Positions 6,925-13,976 are shown, numbered from the stretch's first letter. The stretch: DNA of 13,976 bases from an uncultured Collinsella sp. (GCA_958415625.1 CATYZI010000048.1:1-13976); one strand, 5' to 3'. The notes: generated by a model not told the origin, from the sequence alone. Translations and numbers: made by a program.

Positions 6925-6958
6925 AAAGGCGATCGTCCTCGCGGGCGGTCGCCTTTTT
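6925..6958 (+). terminator. Intrinsic terminator of thrS
   Basis: GGCGATCGTCC (6928-6938), loop TCGC and GGGCGGTCGCC (6943-6953) pair over 11 bp with two wobbles, preceded by AAA and followed by TTTTT. It lies 22 bases after the thrS stop codon. Confidence 0.9.
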
Positions 6959-6972
6959 GTTGTCTATAGAAG

Positions 6973-7000
6973 AAAAGCCGCTGGTTAGAGCGGCTTTTTT
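6973..7000 (+). terminator. Second, tandem intrinsic terminator
   Basis: AAAAGCCGCT (6973-6982), loop GGTTAG and AGCGGCTTTT (6989-6998) followed by more T form a textbook hairpin with a T6 run. It works in either direction because of its A and T tracts, and fully insulates the polysaccharide locus from thrS read-through. Confidence 0.85.
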
Positions 7001-7013
7001 GTTGTGCAAAAAG

Positions 7014-7135
7014 GTACAGGTTTTTGTATCTTTCGACGGAGTTCATTATACGAGCAAACTGCTCGCGTTTTCCCAGATTGCACAAAATGCGCCGCGAATG
7101 GGTGCATCTCCATACGCCTCTACAAAAACCTGTAC
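7014..7135 (+). other. Possible structured leader: long inverted repeat with two inner hairpins
   Basis: GTACAGGTTTTTGTA (7014-7028) and its exact reverse complement (7121-7135) enclose 92 bases. Inside are CGAGCA-AAC-TGCTCG (7051-7065) and ATGCGCC (7087-7093) with GGTGCAT (7101-7107), one wobble. Together they draw a three-way junction. Outer flanks pair further (GCAAAA/TTTTGC) with a two-base bulge. The element ends about 90 bases before loaP. It may be a structured RNA or just an intergenic repeat; nothing matches a known riboswitch by eye. The rest of 7136-7226 shows no other feature than the loaP ribosome binding site. Confidence 0.5.
7024..7052 (+). promoter_or_regulatory. Weak candidate promoter for loaP
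   Basis: TTGTAT (7024-7029) and TATACG (7047-7052) are 17 bases apart. The -35 hexamer equals that of thrS. The match to consensus is modest and it overlaps the left arm of the inverted repeat, in which case the full stem would not be transcribed from here. Confidence 0.25.
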
Positions 7136-7226
7136 TTTTGCGACTGCGCCTAGCTGCGAGCGAGAAGCCTGTTCTTAACGCCCCTGCATCTGCGTGCGTC
7201 GCGGAGCTGGAGAAGGGGGCGAGAAC

Positions 7227-7817
7227 ATGGAACGGACAATGCGGCGCCAAGAGCAGCTGCCCGGTGCTTTTAACGGCGCTATCACCAAAAGCCAGCGCGG
7301 CCGCGTCCGCTGGTATCTGGTCCACACCCCCCATGGTAAAGAACGCGAGACCTGCGAAAAGGTCCGTCGCATTATCCCGCACGAGCTGATGCAAGACGCT
7401 TTTGTGATGCAAAAGGAGTTCTGGTTTAAGCGGGACGGAGCCTGGTCGCTCCAAACCAAACCCATGTACAAGGAATACTTCTTCGTCGCCACGCGCGATG
7501 CTGCCCTGCTCGACAAGGCTTTGGCTCAGCTGAGCTTTGGCTGTCGCATTGCCGGCAGTAAGGAGCGGGCCTATGCGCCCATGCCGGACGATGCGCAGGA
7601 CTGGTACCGCAGCGTGCTCGACGATAACGGCGTGGTGCGCAACAGCGTGGCGCGCATAGAAGACGGTGTGCTGCACATAGAGCAGGGGCCCTTGGTGGGG
7701 CAAGAGGCCCGTGTAAAGAAGATCGACCGTCATAAACGCTGGTGCCTGGTGGACGTGGGCGAAGGCGACTTCGCTTTTAGGGAGCTGCTTGCGCTCGACG
7801 TGCCCAGCAAAACGTAA
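7227..7817 (+). CDS. loaP: NusG-family antiterminator LoaP
   Basis: A 196-residue NusG paralogue. An NGN domain (about residues 28-110) begins with VRWYLVHTPHGKERETCEKV and includes PMYKEYFFVAT. A C-terminal KOW-like domain follows a linker (GVLHIEQGPLVGQEARVKKI, about 145-185). Such specialised proteins ride on RNA polymerase and suppress termination in long biosynthetic operons; LoaP is the form encoded at the head of polysaccharide or secondary-metabolite clusters, and this gene occupies exactly that position. ATG 7227 is chosen because AAGGGGG (7213-7219) is seven bases upstream; ATG 7239 is an alternative. It is GC-rich like thrS. General NusG is excluded by context (no secE/rplK beside it) and by the divergent, shortened sequence. 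The target RNA may be the hairpin just downstream. Confidence 0.85.
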   Translation: MERTMRRQEQLPGAFNGAITKSQRGRVRWYLVHTPHGKERETCEKVRRIIPHELMQDAFVMQKEFWFKRDGAWSLQTKPMYKEYFFVATRDAALLDKALAQLSFGCRIAGSKERAYAPMPDDAQDWYRSVLDDNGVVRNSVARIEDGVLHIEQGPLVGQEARVKKIDRHKRWCLVDVGEGDFAFRELLALDVPSKT

Positions 7818-7870
7818 GGGAGACGTTGCGCTGGTAATTCATTCGTTATTTGAATTCATCGATGGGGGGG

Positions 7871-7890
7871 TGTCCCTGGGAACAGGGACG
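7871..7890 (+). promoter_or_regulatory. Leader hairpin before sugar transferase; candidate LoaP or translation control site
   Basis: GTCCCTG (7872-7878), loop GGAA and CAGGGAC (7883-7889) form a perfect 7-bp stem with a GNRA-type tetraloop, extended by a T-G wobble. It lies in the 72-base gap after loaP, behind a run of seven G. The 3' arm contains AGGGA, the best ribosome-binding-like sequence for the next gene, so folding could mask it. There is no T tract, so it is not a terminator. Confidence 0.55.
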
Positions 7891-8651
7891 TGGATTTGAA
7901 CTTGACTACTAAAGAAGTGACAGGGCAAAACGCGCCGGTGGGGGCCGTGCTGGTCGCCCAGGCCATGAGCGGCGACGACGCGAGCATGCGCTACAAGGGC
8001 ATGCAGGCCGTGAAGGACTGGGACCGCACGCGCCTGGGCTACCGCGCCGTAAAGCGCGTGTTCGACATTGTGTTCAGCGGCTGCGTTCTGGCCGTCATCG
8101 CCATTCCGAGTCTGGTGCTCGCCGCGGCCATCCGCCTGGAGAGCGAGGGCAACCCGTTCTACAGCCAGATCCGCGTGGGCCAGACCCGCCGCGACGGCAG
8201 CCTGTCCACCTTCCGCATGTGGAAGTTCCGCTCCATGTACAGGGACGCCGACGAGCGTCTCGCCGAGCTCAAGGAGCGAAACGAGATCGCCGGCGCCATG
8301 TTCAAGATGAAGGAAGACCCGCGCGTCACCAAGATCGGCAAGTTCATCCGTAAGCACTCCATCGACGAGTTCCCGCAGTTCGTGAACGTGTTCCTGGGCC
8401 AGATGTCCGTCGTGGGCCCGCGCCCGCCGCTGCCCAACGAGGTGGCCGAGTATACAGAATTCGACCTGCAGCGTCTGGCGGTTAAGCCCGGGATCACCGG
8501 CTGGTGGCAGGTCACGGACCGCAACGATACCGACTTCGACGGCATGGTTCGACGTGATCTCGAGTACATCGCCAAACGCGGTCCCATCACGGACCTGAAG
8601 ATTGTTCTCCTCACGGTCGTTGAGGTCTTTACCGGTGGCGGTGCTTGCTAA
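7890..8651 (+). CDS. Polyprenyl-phosphate glycosyl-1-phosphate transferase (bacterial sugar transferase)
   Basis: Initiating enzyme of polysaccharide assembly: it moves a sugar 1-phosphate from a UDP-sugar to undecaprenyl phosphate at the inner face of the membrane. The 253-residue product has the single-domain build. A hydrophobic membrane-entering helix (VFDIVFSGCVLAVIAIPSLV, about residues 56-75) is followed by PFYSQIRVGQ, FRMWKFRSM, DPRVTKIGKFIRK, the catalytic Asp-Glu pair in SIDEFPQ, SVVGPRPPLPNEV and KPGITGWWQV. It lacks the extra N-terminal membrane segments of WbaP-type enzymes. The start is uncertain: GTG 7890 lies at the very end of the hairpin, and TTG 7896 is better spaced from AGGGA. 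It stops directly against the next ATG. GC-rich like loaP. The sugar specificity cannot be told. Confidence 0.9.
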   Translation: MDLNLTTKEVTGQNAPVGAVLVAQAMSGDDASMRYKGMQAVKDWDRTRLGYRAVKRVFDIVFSGCVLAVIAIPSLVLAAAIRLESEGNPFYSQIRVGQTRRDGSLSTFRMWKFRSMYRDADERLAELKERNEIAGAMFKMKEDPRVTKIGKFIRKHSIDEFPQFVNVFLGQMSVVGPRPPLPNEVAEYTEFDLQRLAVKPGITGWWQVTDRNDTDFDGMVRRDLEYIAKRGPITDLKIVLLTVVEVFTGGGAC

Positions 8652-9761
8652 ATGGCTGAACCGATTAGAGTAGCTCAGGTTGTTGGCAAGATGGTTGGCG
8701 GCGGCGTCGAGGCCGTCGTCATGAATTACTACCGCCATATTGATCGCAGCAAAGTGCAGTTCGATTTTCTTGTCGATTCCGATTCGACGCTTGTTCCCCG
8801 CGAGGAGATTGAATCTTTAGGTGGCAGGGTTTTTGAGATTCCTCCCTACCAGCATGTTGTCGAATACCAGCGAGAGCTTCAGCGTCTCTTTAAGGAAGAG
8901 AACTGGAAGATTGTGCACAGCCATATCAATGCGCTTTCTGTCTTTCCGCTTCGCGCTGCTAAGAAGGCGGGCATACCTGTGCGTATAGCCCACAGCCACT
9001 CTACAAGCGGAAAGGGGGAGTTTGCTAAAAATGTCATCAAAGGCTCTTTGAAGCTGTTCTCAACAAGGTATCCGACTGATTTGGCAGCCTGCACCGAGCA
9101 TGCTGGAAAATGGCTGTTCGGTTCATCCCGTTTTACTGTTTTTAATAATGCTATCGATTTGAACAACTTTTCTTTCAATCGATCGATTAGGGACGAGCGA
9201 CGTGCTCAGCTCGGAGCGAAGGACGATACGCTGGTATTGGGGAATATCGGTAGGTTCATCTCTCAGAAGAACCAGTTGTTTTTGCTTGATGTTTTCAAGG
9301 CAGTGCATGCTCAGAATCCTGATTCCATCCTTGTCGTCTGCGGCGATGGAAAACTGAGACCTCAAGCGGAGGAAAAGGCATGCTCACTTGGCATTGCCTC
9401 GGCGGTGCGTTTTCTCGGCCAGATTTCTGATGTGCAGGACGTCTATCAGTCGCTCGATTTATTCGTGCTCCCCAGCCTGTACGAGGGCCTCGGAATGGTC
9501 GCGATTGAGGCCCAGGCTTCCGGTCTCCCGTGCATCTGCTCTGAAAGGGTCCCCAACGATGTTGCGTTATCCAGTCGGTGCAGCTTCCTTCCGTTGAGTA
9601 TGGGCGTCGAGGGGTGGTCCAACGCGATCCTTGCCGCCCGCAGGGATGTCTTTGATCGCTCCCATCCTCATTCATCTCCGGGGTTTGAATCTTATGACAT
9701 CTTTAAGGCGGCGCCCAAGCTTGAAGAGTACTACCTGAAGCTATTTGAAACGGTGAATTAA
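8652..9761 (+). CDS. Glycosyltransferase family 4 (GT-B), EpsF-like
   Basis: A 369-residue retaining glycosyltransferase that should add a sugar to the lipid-linked oligosaccharide in the cytoplasm. The N-terminal half starts with the acceptor-side glycine loop (QVVGKMVGGGVEAVVMNYYR), then IVHSHINAL and AHSHSTSGKG. The C-terminal half carries the nucleotide-sugar signature LGNIGRFISQKNQ, VVCGDGKL, and the E-x7-E motif (EGLGMVAIE) followed by ASGLPCI. Its length is normal for the family. The ATG follows the previous stop codon with no gap, implying coupled translation. From here on codons are noticeably more AT-rich than in the two genes upstream. The donor and acceptor sugars are unknown; EpsF-like is a resemblance in motif layout, not an assignment. 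Confidence 0.9.
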   Translation: MAEPIRVAQVVGKMVGGGVEAVVMNYYRHIDRSKVQFDFLVDSDSTLVPREEIESLGGRVFEIPPYQHVVEYQRELQRLFKEENWKIVHSHINALSVFPLRAAKKAGIPVRIAHSHSTSGKGEFAKNVIKGSLKLFSTRYPTDLAACTEHAGKWLFGSSRFTVFNNAIDLNNFSFNRSIRDERRAQLGAKDDTLVLGNIGRFISQKNQLFLLDVFKAVHAQNPDSILVVCGDGKLRPQAEEKACSLGIASAVRFLGQISDVQDVYQSLDLFVLPSLYEGLGMVAIEAQASGLPCICSERVPNDVALSSRCSFLPLSMGVEGWSNAILAARRDVFDRSHPHSSPGFESYDIFKAAPKLEEYYLKLFETVN

Positions 9762-10879
9762 TGAAAATCTGTATTTTAACGTGGCTCCATAACCAAAATT
9801 TCGGCACGTTGCTCCAGGCTTATGCTCTGCAGCAGTTCTTGAAGTCCGAGGGTCATGATGTTGTTGACGCCGACTATCTCCCCTGCGTCAAAGAAAAGCT
9901 ACTGAACTGGGCGATCAACCGAAATTCCTTCGATTTGTTTGCCGGTAAAGCACATGAGCTGCTCAATCGTAAGAAGGAGCATGACGACTTCGGTTCCTCG
10001 ACCGCTGATGTTTTCAATCGCTTTTTAAGCCAGAATATCGTTACTACTGAACGGATTACCGATACAGACGGACTGGTCGGCTTGCGGGGGAAATACGATG
10101 CGTACGTCTGTGGATCGGATCAGATTTGGTCGCCATATCTTTTGAACAGGAATTTCTATTTCTCCTTTCTGAGCGACAGTGATAAGCGAATCGCGTATGC
10201 GCCCAGCTTCGGTGTTACGAACACCACAGAGAGGAAGAAGAGGATCATTGCTAATCTTCTTAAATCTTTCAGTTCCGTATCTGTTCGCGAAGATGCCGGT
10301 GCGGATTTTGTCGAATCACTCGGTCTTGAGCGTCCCTCACAGGTCGTGGACCCTGTCCTGCTTCTGTCGAAGGAGGACTGGGCCCCTCTCATTGACGGAA
10401 AATGTTCTGAGCCCGGTAAAATTGTCTGCTACTTTCTTGGGGATAGGCCGTTTTACAGGAAAGCGGTCGAATCGATTTCGAAGGAGCTCGGCTGCGAAGT
10501 TGTGACGCTTGTTGGTTCAGGTAAAAATGCAGTCGACGAGGAGCTTAATCCACGCTACGGGCTTGGTCCCGATGAATGGCTCGCGTATTTGGCGAGTGCG
10601 CGGTTCGTGCTGACCGATTCGTTGCACGGTACGCTATTCTCTCAAATCTTTCGCAAGGACTATTACTGCTTCAAGCGATTTGAGGAGACCGACAAACGCT
10701 CTCAGAATTCCCGAGTCGAGAGCCTCGCGAGGCTCTCGAACACTGAAGATCGCCTACTCGATGGCTATGAAAGCCACATGCATGCTACTGAAATCGAGGG
10801 GTATGAAAGACGTCTGTCGGATGTGGAGTCACTCATCTCGTTCTCGAAAAATTGGCTCTTGGATGCTCTCGAACAATAG
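9761..10879 (+). CDS. Polysaccharide pyruvyl transferase family protein
   Basis: A 372-residue member of the PF04230 family, enzymes that form ketal-linked pyruvate on sugar residues from phosphoenolpyruvate, giving the polymer an acidic group. The family signatures are all present: NQNFGTLLQAYALQQFL near the N-terminus, YDAYVCGSDQIWSP (about 112-125), RIAYAPSFG, SVREDAG with VVDPVLLL mid-protein, and LTDSLHGTLFSQIF (about 287-300). The start codon overlaps the previous stop by one base (TAATG), so translation is coupled. The next gene encodes an FrhB-like iron-sulfur protein; this pairing recurs in capsule loci. The exact sugar and position that are pyruvylated cannot be predicted, and some family members may transfer other groups. 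Confidence 0.9.
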   Translation: MKICILTWLHNQNFGTLLQAYALQQFLKSEGHDVVDADYLPCVKEKLLNWAINRNSFDLFAGKAHELLNRKKEHDDFGSSTADVFNRFLSQNIVTTERITDTDGLVGLRGKYDAYVCGSDQIWSPYLLNRNFYFSFLSDSDKRIAYAPSFGVTNTTERKKRIIANLLKSFSSVSVREDAGADFVESLGLERPSQVVDPVLLLSKEDWAPLIDGKCSEPGKIVCYFLGDRPFYRKAVESISKELGCEVVTLVGSGKNAVDEELNPRYGLGPDEWLAYLASARFVLTDSLHGTLFSQIFRKDYYCFKRFEETDKRSQNSRVESLARLSNTEDRLLDGYESHMHATEIEGYERRLSDVESLISFSKNWLLDALEQ

Positions 10880-10890
10880 GGGGAGTCAGC

Positions 10891-12096
10891 TTGAACAAAA
10901 ACATCGCCATAATTTCTCATCAAGCCTGTTTTGGATGCGGAGCATGTGCGGCCAAATGCCCTTTTTCGGCTATTGAAATGCATCCTTCGCCCGATGGTTT
11001 TGATTATCCCGTGGTGGATGCAGCCAAATGCACTTCCTGTGGCCTATGCCTGCGCTCCTGTCCGGCGGAAAACCGAGTTGATGCGGACTCGGAGGTCATT
11101 CGCGCCGCTGTTTTGCAGAGTGGTGATTCTGACGAGCTCGCGCAGAGTTCGTCCGGCGGCGTCTTCTCTCTTCTCGCGAAGCGGGTTCTTGAGAAAGGTG
11201 GGCGTGTTTACGGCGCCGCTTGGGACGGTGTTGATTGCGTTAGGCATATCGGTATATCCGATCTTGCCGATATTGCGCTCCTTCAAAAGTCCAAATATGT
11301 CCAGAGCGATGCGAGTGAATCGTACCCCGATGTGCTCAACGATCTGAAATCCGGCAAGCATGTACTGTTTAGCGGTACTCCCTGCCAGGTTTCCGCGCTG
11401 CTTCTCTATTTGGGTAAGCCGATGGATGGGCTGACAACCGTCAGCGTTGTTTGCCACGGTGTACCAAGCTCTTCCATGTTTCGTTCCTATGTTGACTGGC
11501 TTGAGCTTCGGGAGAAGTCCGATGTCACCGCACTGACTTTTAGAGATAAATCGAAATTCGGTTGGGGCCATAACATAAAGATTGAGTTGTCCGACGGCAG
11601 GATTATAAAGAGGCCCGCCGCATTCGACCCGTTTTATGGGTCCTATATCAAAGGCATGATCAGCAGATCGTCTTGCTATAGTTGTCCCTTCAGAGGGTGC
11701 GACAGTCCCGCTGACATTATCCTCGGCGACTCCTGGCGTTCTGAGTCAGCCCGAGACTGCGTGTATCCTGAGAAGGGCATTTCAGCCGTTATCGTGAAGA
11801 CCGAGCGCGGCGCCAAGCTGATTGATGAGATAGTCGATTGCGTTGCCTATTCTAACAACGACGTCGCAGCGGATGACGTGCTCCTGCATGAAGACCCTAA
11901 TAAGCGTTCAGGACTTGAAGAGAGGCGCGATGCGGTCATCGCTCAGTATGAGGCACTGGGGTCGGGGATCTTTGATTCTGTCTTGGTTCCCAAAGTGAGC
12001 CTTTTCGACCGTGTGAAAAAAATGCTTCCGCCGTCGATGCGGTTGGGCGTAAAACGTTTGGTCCGATCCATTATACCTGGGAACGCGCATGAGTAG
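10891..12096 (+). CDS. FrhB/FdhB-family (coenzyme F420 hydrogenase beta-like) 4Fe-4S protein
   Basis: A 401-residue protein with two N-terminal [4Fe-4S] ferredoxin motifs (C13-x2-C-x2-C-x3-C23 and C47-x2-C-x2-C-x3-C57) followed by the FrhB/FdhB beta-subunit fold: SSSGGVFSLLAKRVLEKGG, KSKYVQSD, VLFSGTPCQVSALLLYL, VVCHGVPSSSMF, and the late CYSCPFRGCDSPADIILGDSW cluster. Relatives include F420- and flavin-using reductases. Here, in a capsule locus, it more likely uses FAD or a related flavin to reduce or otherwise modify a sugar or pyruvyl group, but this is inference. The start is TTG 10891, with GGGGGAG five bases before it; the frame is open a little further upstream inside the previous gene without a ribosome binding site. 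The C-terminus has a basic tail (RVKKMLPPSMRLGVKRLVR) that could touch the membrane. Confidence 0.9.
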   Translation: MNKNIAIISHQACFGCGACAAKCPFSAIEMHPSPDGFDYPVVDAAKCTSCGLCLRSCPAENRVDADSEVIRAAVLQSGDSDELAQSSSGGVFSLLAKRVLEKGGRVYGAAWDGVDCVRHIGISDLADIALLQKSKYVQSDASESYPDVLNDLKSGKHVLFSGTPCQVSALLLYLGKPMDGLTTVSVVCHGVPSSSMFRSYVDWLELREKSDVTALTFRDKSKFGWGHNIKIELSDGRIIKRPAAFDPFYGSYIKGMISRSSCYSCPFRGCDSPADIILGDSWRSESARDCVYPEKGISAVIVKTERGAKLIDEIVDCVAYSNNDVAADDVLLHEDPNKRSGLEERRDAVIAQYEALGSGIFDSVLVPKVSLFDRVKKMLPPSMRLGVKRLVRSIIPGNAHE

Positions 12097-13306
12097 CCTT
12101 ACCACAGCGATTACGATTTGCGACCGTCCCCATATCGGGGGTGGAGCTTCAAAAATCGCAATCGAGACAGCTTCGGCATTGGCAAAGATGGGGCTTAACA
12201 GCTATTTCTTCTCAGCGCTGGGAGATCCCGATCCGGCTTTGGTCGAATCGGGGGTTATTTGCGTTAATTGCGGGCAGGGCGACGTCTTGAACGGTGGCGT
12301 CTCTGGTGCTGTTCAGGGCATCTGGAACCGACGCTCGGAAACGGCGCTGGATGATTTGCTCAATCAGCTTGACCCAGAAACGGCGGTCGTTCATGTGCAT
12401 TCTTGGACGCACTCCCTTTCTCCCTCTATATTCAGGGCAATAGAGCGACGGGGCTTCAAATGTCTCATTACTGCCCATGAGTACTTCCTTGTTTGCTCTA
12501 ACGGTGGGCTCTACGACTATGTGAATCATTGTAACTGCGGAATCGCTCCCGGTTCTCCGAAGTGCCTGCTGCACAACTGTGACAAGCGCTCGTATGCCCA
12601 AAAATTGTACCGGTCCGTTCGTTTCTCCGTGCAGAACCATGTCTTAGGCTCGCTTCGCCCGGCGGTCGCCTTTGTCTCCGACTCCAGCCGTCGATTGATC
12701 GAACCTCATCTAGCGTGGAATTCTGAACGGTATGACTGCTTAAACTATGTTGATGCGGCTAAGTTTCAAGATGATTCCGAAGGAGATTCTTCGGCATACC
12801 TATTCGTCGGCCGCTTAAGTCCAGAGAAAGGCTGTGACTTGTTTTGCGAAGCGGCCTGTCGGGCGGGCGTGAATGCGATCGTCATTGGCGACGGTACCGA
12901 ATTGAAGAGGTTGTCGGATAGCTATCCAGATATCAGATTCATGGGCTCCTTGCCTCATGATGAAGTTCTTTCCGTCATGAAACAATCTCGCGCTATCGTC
13001 ATGCCTTCTGTTTGCCGAGAGACGTTCGGGCTCGTCGCTTATGAAGCAATGATTGCCGCCGGCCTGCCATGTATTGTTTCGGATGTCGGCGATGCGGCCT
13101 CCTTTGTGATGTCAAAAGGTCTCGGCGAGATCTTCAACGCAGGTAGTGTGGAGTCGCTATCTGACGCAATGGTCAATATGCTCGATTCTGATGTTTACTC
13201 GCGTTACAGGGAGGCAGTTGAGAAGGCGGACTTTAGCCATCTCAAAAAGATCGCGTATGTTGAACGTCTTATCAATATTTACGATCAGCTAATGGCTGAA
13301 CTTTAA
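12089..13306 (+). CDS. Glycosyltransferase family 4 with cysteine-rich segment
   Basis: A 405-residue GT-B glycosyltransferase. The N-terminal half has the loop PHIGGGASKIAIETASALAK and VVHVHSWTH, then ITAHEYFLVC, where a cysteine-rich segment begins (C136, C148, C150, C159, C164). Such cysteines are seen in a subset of GT4 enzymes and may bind a metal. The C-terminal half shows YLFVGRLSPEKG, VIGDGTELKRL, and the E-x7-E motif (ETFGLVAYE) with AAGLPCIVSDVGD. It starts inside the previous gene: ATG 12089 overlaps its last eight bases, so translation is coupled. It probably adds one sugar to the repeat unit; donor and linkage are unknown. Confidence 0.9.
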   Translation: MSSLTTAITICDRPHIGGGASKIAIETASALAKMGLNSYFFSALGDPDPALVESGVICVNCGQGDVLNGGVSGAVQGIWNRRSETALDDLLNQLDPETAVVHVHSWTHSLSPSIFRAIERRGFKCLITAHEYFLVCSNGGLYDYVNHCNCGIAPGSPKCLLHNCDKRSYAQKLYRSVRFSVQNHVLGSLRPAVAFVSDSSRRLIEPHLAWNSERYDCLNYVDAAKFQDDSEGDSSAYLFVGRLSPEKGCDLFCEAACRAGVNAIVIGDGTELKRLSDSYPDIRFMGSLPHDEVLSVMKQSRAIVMPSVCRETFGLVAYEAMIAAGLPCIVSDVGDAASFVMSKGLGEIFNAGSVESLSDAMVNMLDSDVYSRYREAVEKADFSHLKKIAYVERLINIYDQLMAEL

Positions 13307-13323
13307 TTGGACGAAGGTTTTTA

Positions 13324-13976
13324 ATGGTTACGGTTGTGATGTCAGTCTATAACGGCACACGATATCTTACTGAACAGCTAGACAGCTTGCGACTTCAGAC
13401 CGTGTCTCCGGATCGGGTGGTGATCGCGGATGATTGCTCGACAGATGGATCGTTCGATCTCATCTGCGAATACATCGAGGAACACGCACTCGCTAATTGG
13501 ACCGTCAACAAGAACAGCTCGAATTTCGGCTGGCGCAAGAGCTTTAAACGGCTTCTTGACCTTGCATCTATAGACGATGGAATCGTCTTCCCGTGCGACC
13601 AGGATGATATTTGGGAACTCGATAAAATCGCTGTGATGTCCTCAATCCTCGAGAAGGACCCCTCGATTGAGGTTCTCAGCTGCGCCGTCGAGCCGTTTTA
13701 TGAGAGCGGCGGTAAAAAGGTAACAGTCTATGGTGCTGTCGATGATTCCAAACCTCTGGACGATTTGGAGACCCCGGTTTTCGATAGCAAGTTTATGTCG
13801 GTACGGCGCCCTGGATGTTCGTATGCCGTTAAATCTAGTTTTATAAGGGAAATCATGCCATATTGGCAGGATGATTTTGCGCATGACGGTATGTTATGGC
13901 GCTTCTCATTACTGAAGGGGACTCTCAGACTTCTAAATCAGCCCTTGATTCGGTTCCGCAGGCATGACTCTAATGC
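13324..13976 (+). CDS. Glycosyltransferase family 2, rhamnosyltransferase-like (partial)
   Basis: A GT-A inverting glycosyltransferase cut by the window end; 217 complete codons are present and no stop is reached. It begins VTVVMSVYNGTRYLTEQL, then VVIADDCSTDGS (nucleotide-binding Asp), NFGWRKSF, FPCDQDDIWELDKI (the QDD triad that contacts metal and donor), RPGCSYAV and HDGMLWRF, ending near RFRRHDSN. The order matches the rhamnosyltransferase-like group of GT2, but the sugar is uncertain. The ATG at 13324 is preceded by GAAGG (13313-13317), 17 bases after the previous stop, so it continues the operon. About 80-100 residues are probably missing. Confidence 0.9.
   Translation, partial: MVTVVMSVYNGTRYLTEQLDSLRLQTVSPDRVVIADDCSTDGSFDLICEYIEEHALANWTVNKNSSNFGWRKSFKRLLDLASIDDGIVFPCDQDDIWELDKIAVMSSILEKDPSIEVLSCAVEPFYESGGKKVTVYGAVDDSKPLDDLETPVFDSKFMSVRRPGCSYAVKSSFIREIMPYWQDDFAHDGMLWRFSLLKGTLRLLNQPLIRFRRHDSN

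Noticed and set aside
4893..7733. A 946-codon open frame on the minus strand across thrS and loaP
   Set aside because: It is antisense to thrS, a clear synthetase with all motifs. Its product is a repetitive Val/His/Ala/Leu/Gly-rich sequence typical of the complement of GC-biased codons, and it also runs through two terminators.
7839..8738. A 299-codon minus-strand frame over the sugar transferase
   Set aside because: Shadow of the plus-strand gene, with no recognisable domain, and it overlaps two well-supported genes.

Overview
The window looks like a chromosomal segment from a high-GC Gram-positive anaerobe of the class Coriobacteriia, most likely a Collinsella-type gut bacterium. This is inferred from gene content and style (a GlpA-like/FAD oxidoreductase/DUF1667 operon, a NusG-like LoaP gene heading a polysaccharide locus, very GC-rich housekeeping codons). 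No marker gene here proves the genus.

Layout. (a) 1-537 has no convincing gene. It is packed with inverted repeats: a perfect 31-bp palindrome, a 26-bp near-perfect pair 108 bp apart, a 20-bp hairpin, and terminator-like modules that repeat. (b) 538-3779, minus strand, is a tight three-gene redox operon: a GlpA-like dehydrogenase interrupted by an in-frame TAA at codon 84, an NAD(P)/FAD oxidoreductase, and a small cysteine-rich DUF1667 protein. (c) 3780-4485 is the gap between divergently transcribed genes. It carries a very regular array: eleven copies of a ~16-bp motif (TGTTACAGATCGAGAT) alternating in orientation at exactly 40-bp pitch. (d) 4486-4917 encodes a small membrane protein with a double zinc ribbon. 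(e) 5139-6902 is thrS, encoding a ThrRS without the N-terminal TGS domain, behind a good promoter and followed by two tandem intrinsic terminators. (f) 6903-7226 is a leader region with a long-range inverted repeat enclosing two smaller hairpins. (g) 7227 to the right edge is a polysaccharide (capsule/exopolysaccharide) locus: loaP, polyprenyl-phosphate sugar transferase, GT4 glycosyltransferase, polysaccharide pyruvyl transferase, an FrhB-family iron-sulfur protein, a second GT4, and a GT2 glycosyltransferase cut by the window end.

How the genes fit together. The glp-like operon probably oxidises glycerol 3-phosphate or a similar 2-hydroxy substrate at the membrane; its main catalytic gene appears broken. 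In the polysaccharide locus, LoaP is expected to keep RNA polymerase elongating through a long operon. The sugar transferase loads the first sugar-phosphate on undecaprenyl phosphate, the glycosyltransferases extend it, and the pyruvyl transferase (with the FrhB-like protein, role unknown) modifies it. Genes abut or overlap by 1 to 8 bases or are separated by 11-17 bases, as in one transcript. Sequence from 8652 on is visibly less GC-rich than loaP and the sugar transferase, suggesting a conserved head and an exchangeable glycosyltransferase cassette.

The most unusual signal is the 40-bp-pitch alternating repeat array at 3971-4386.
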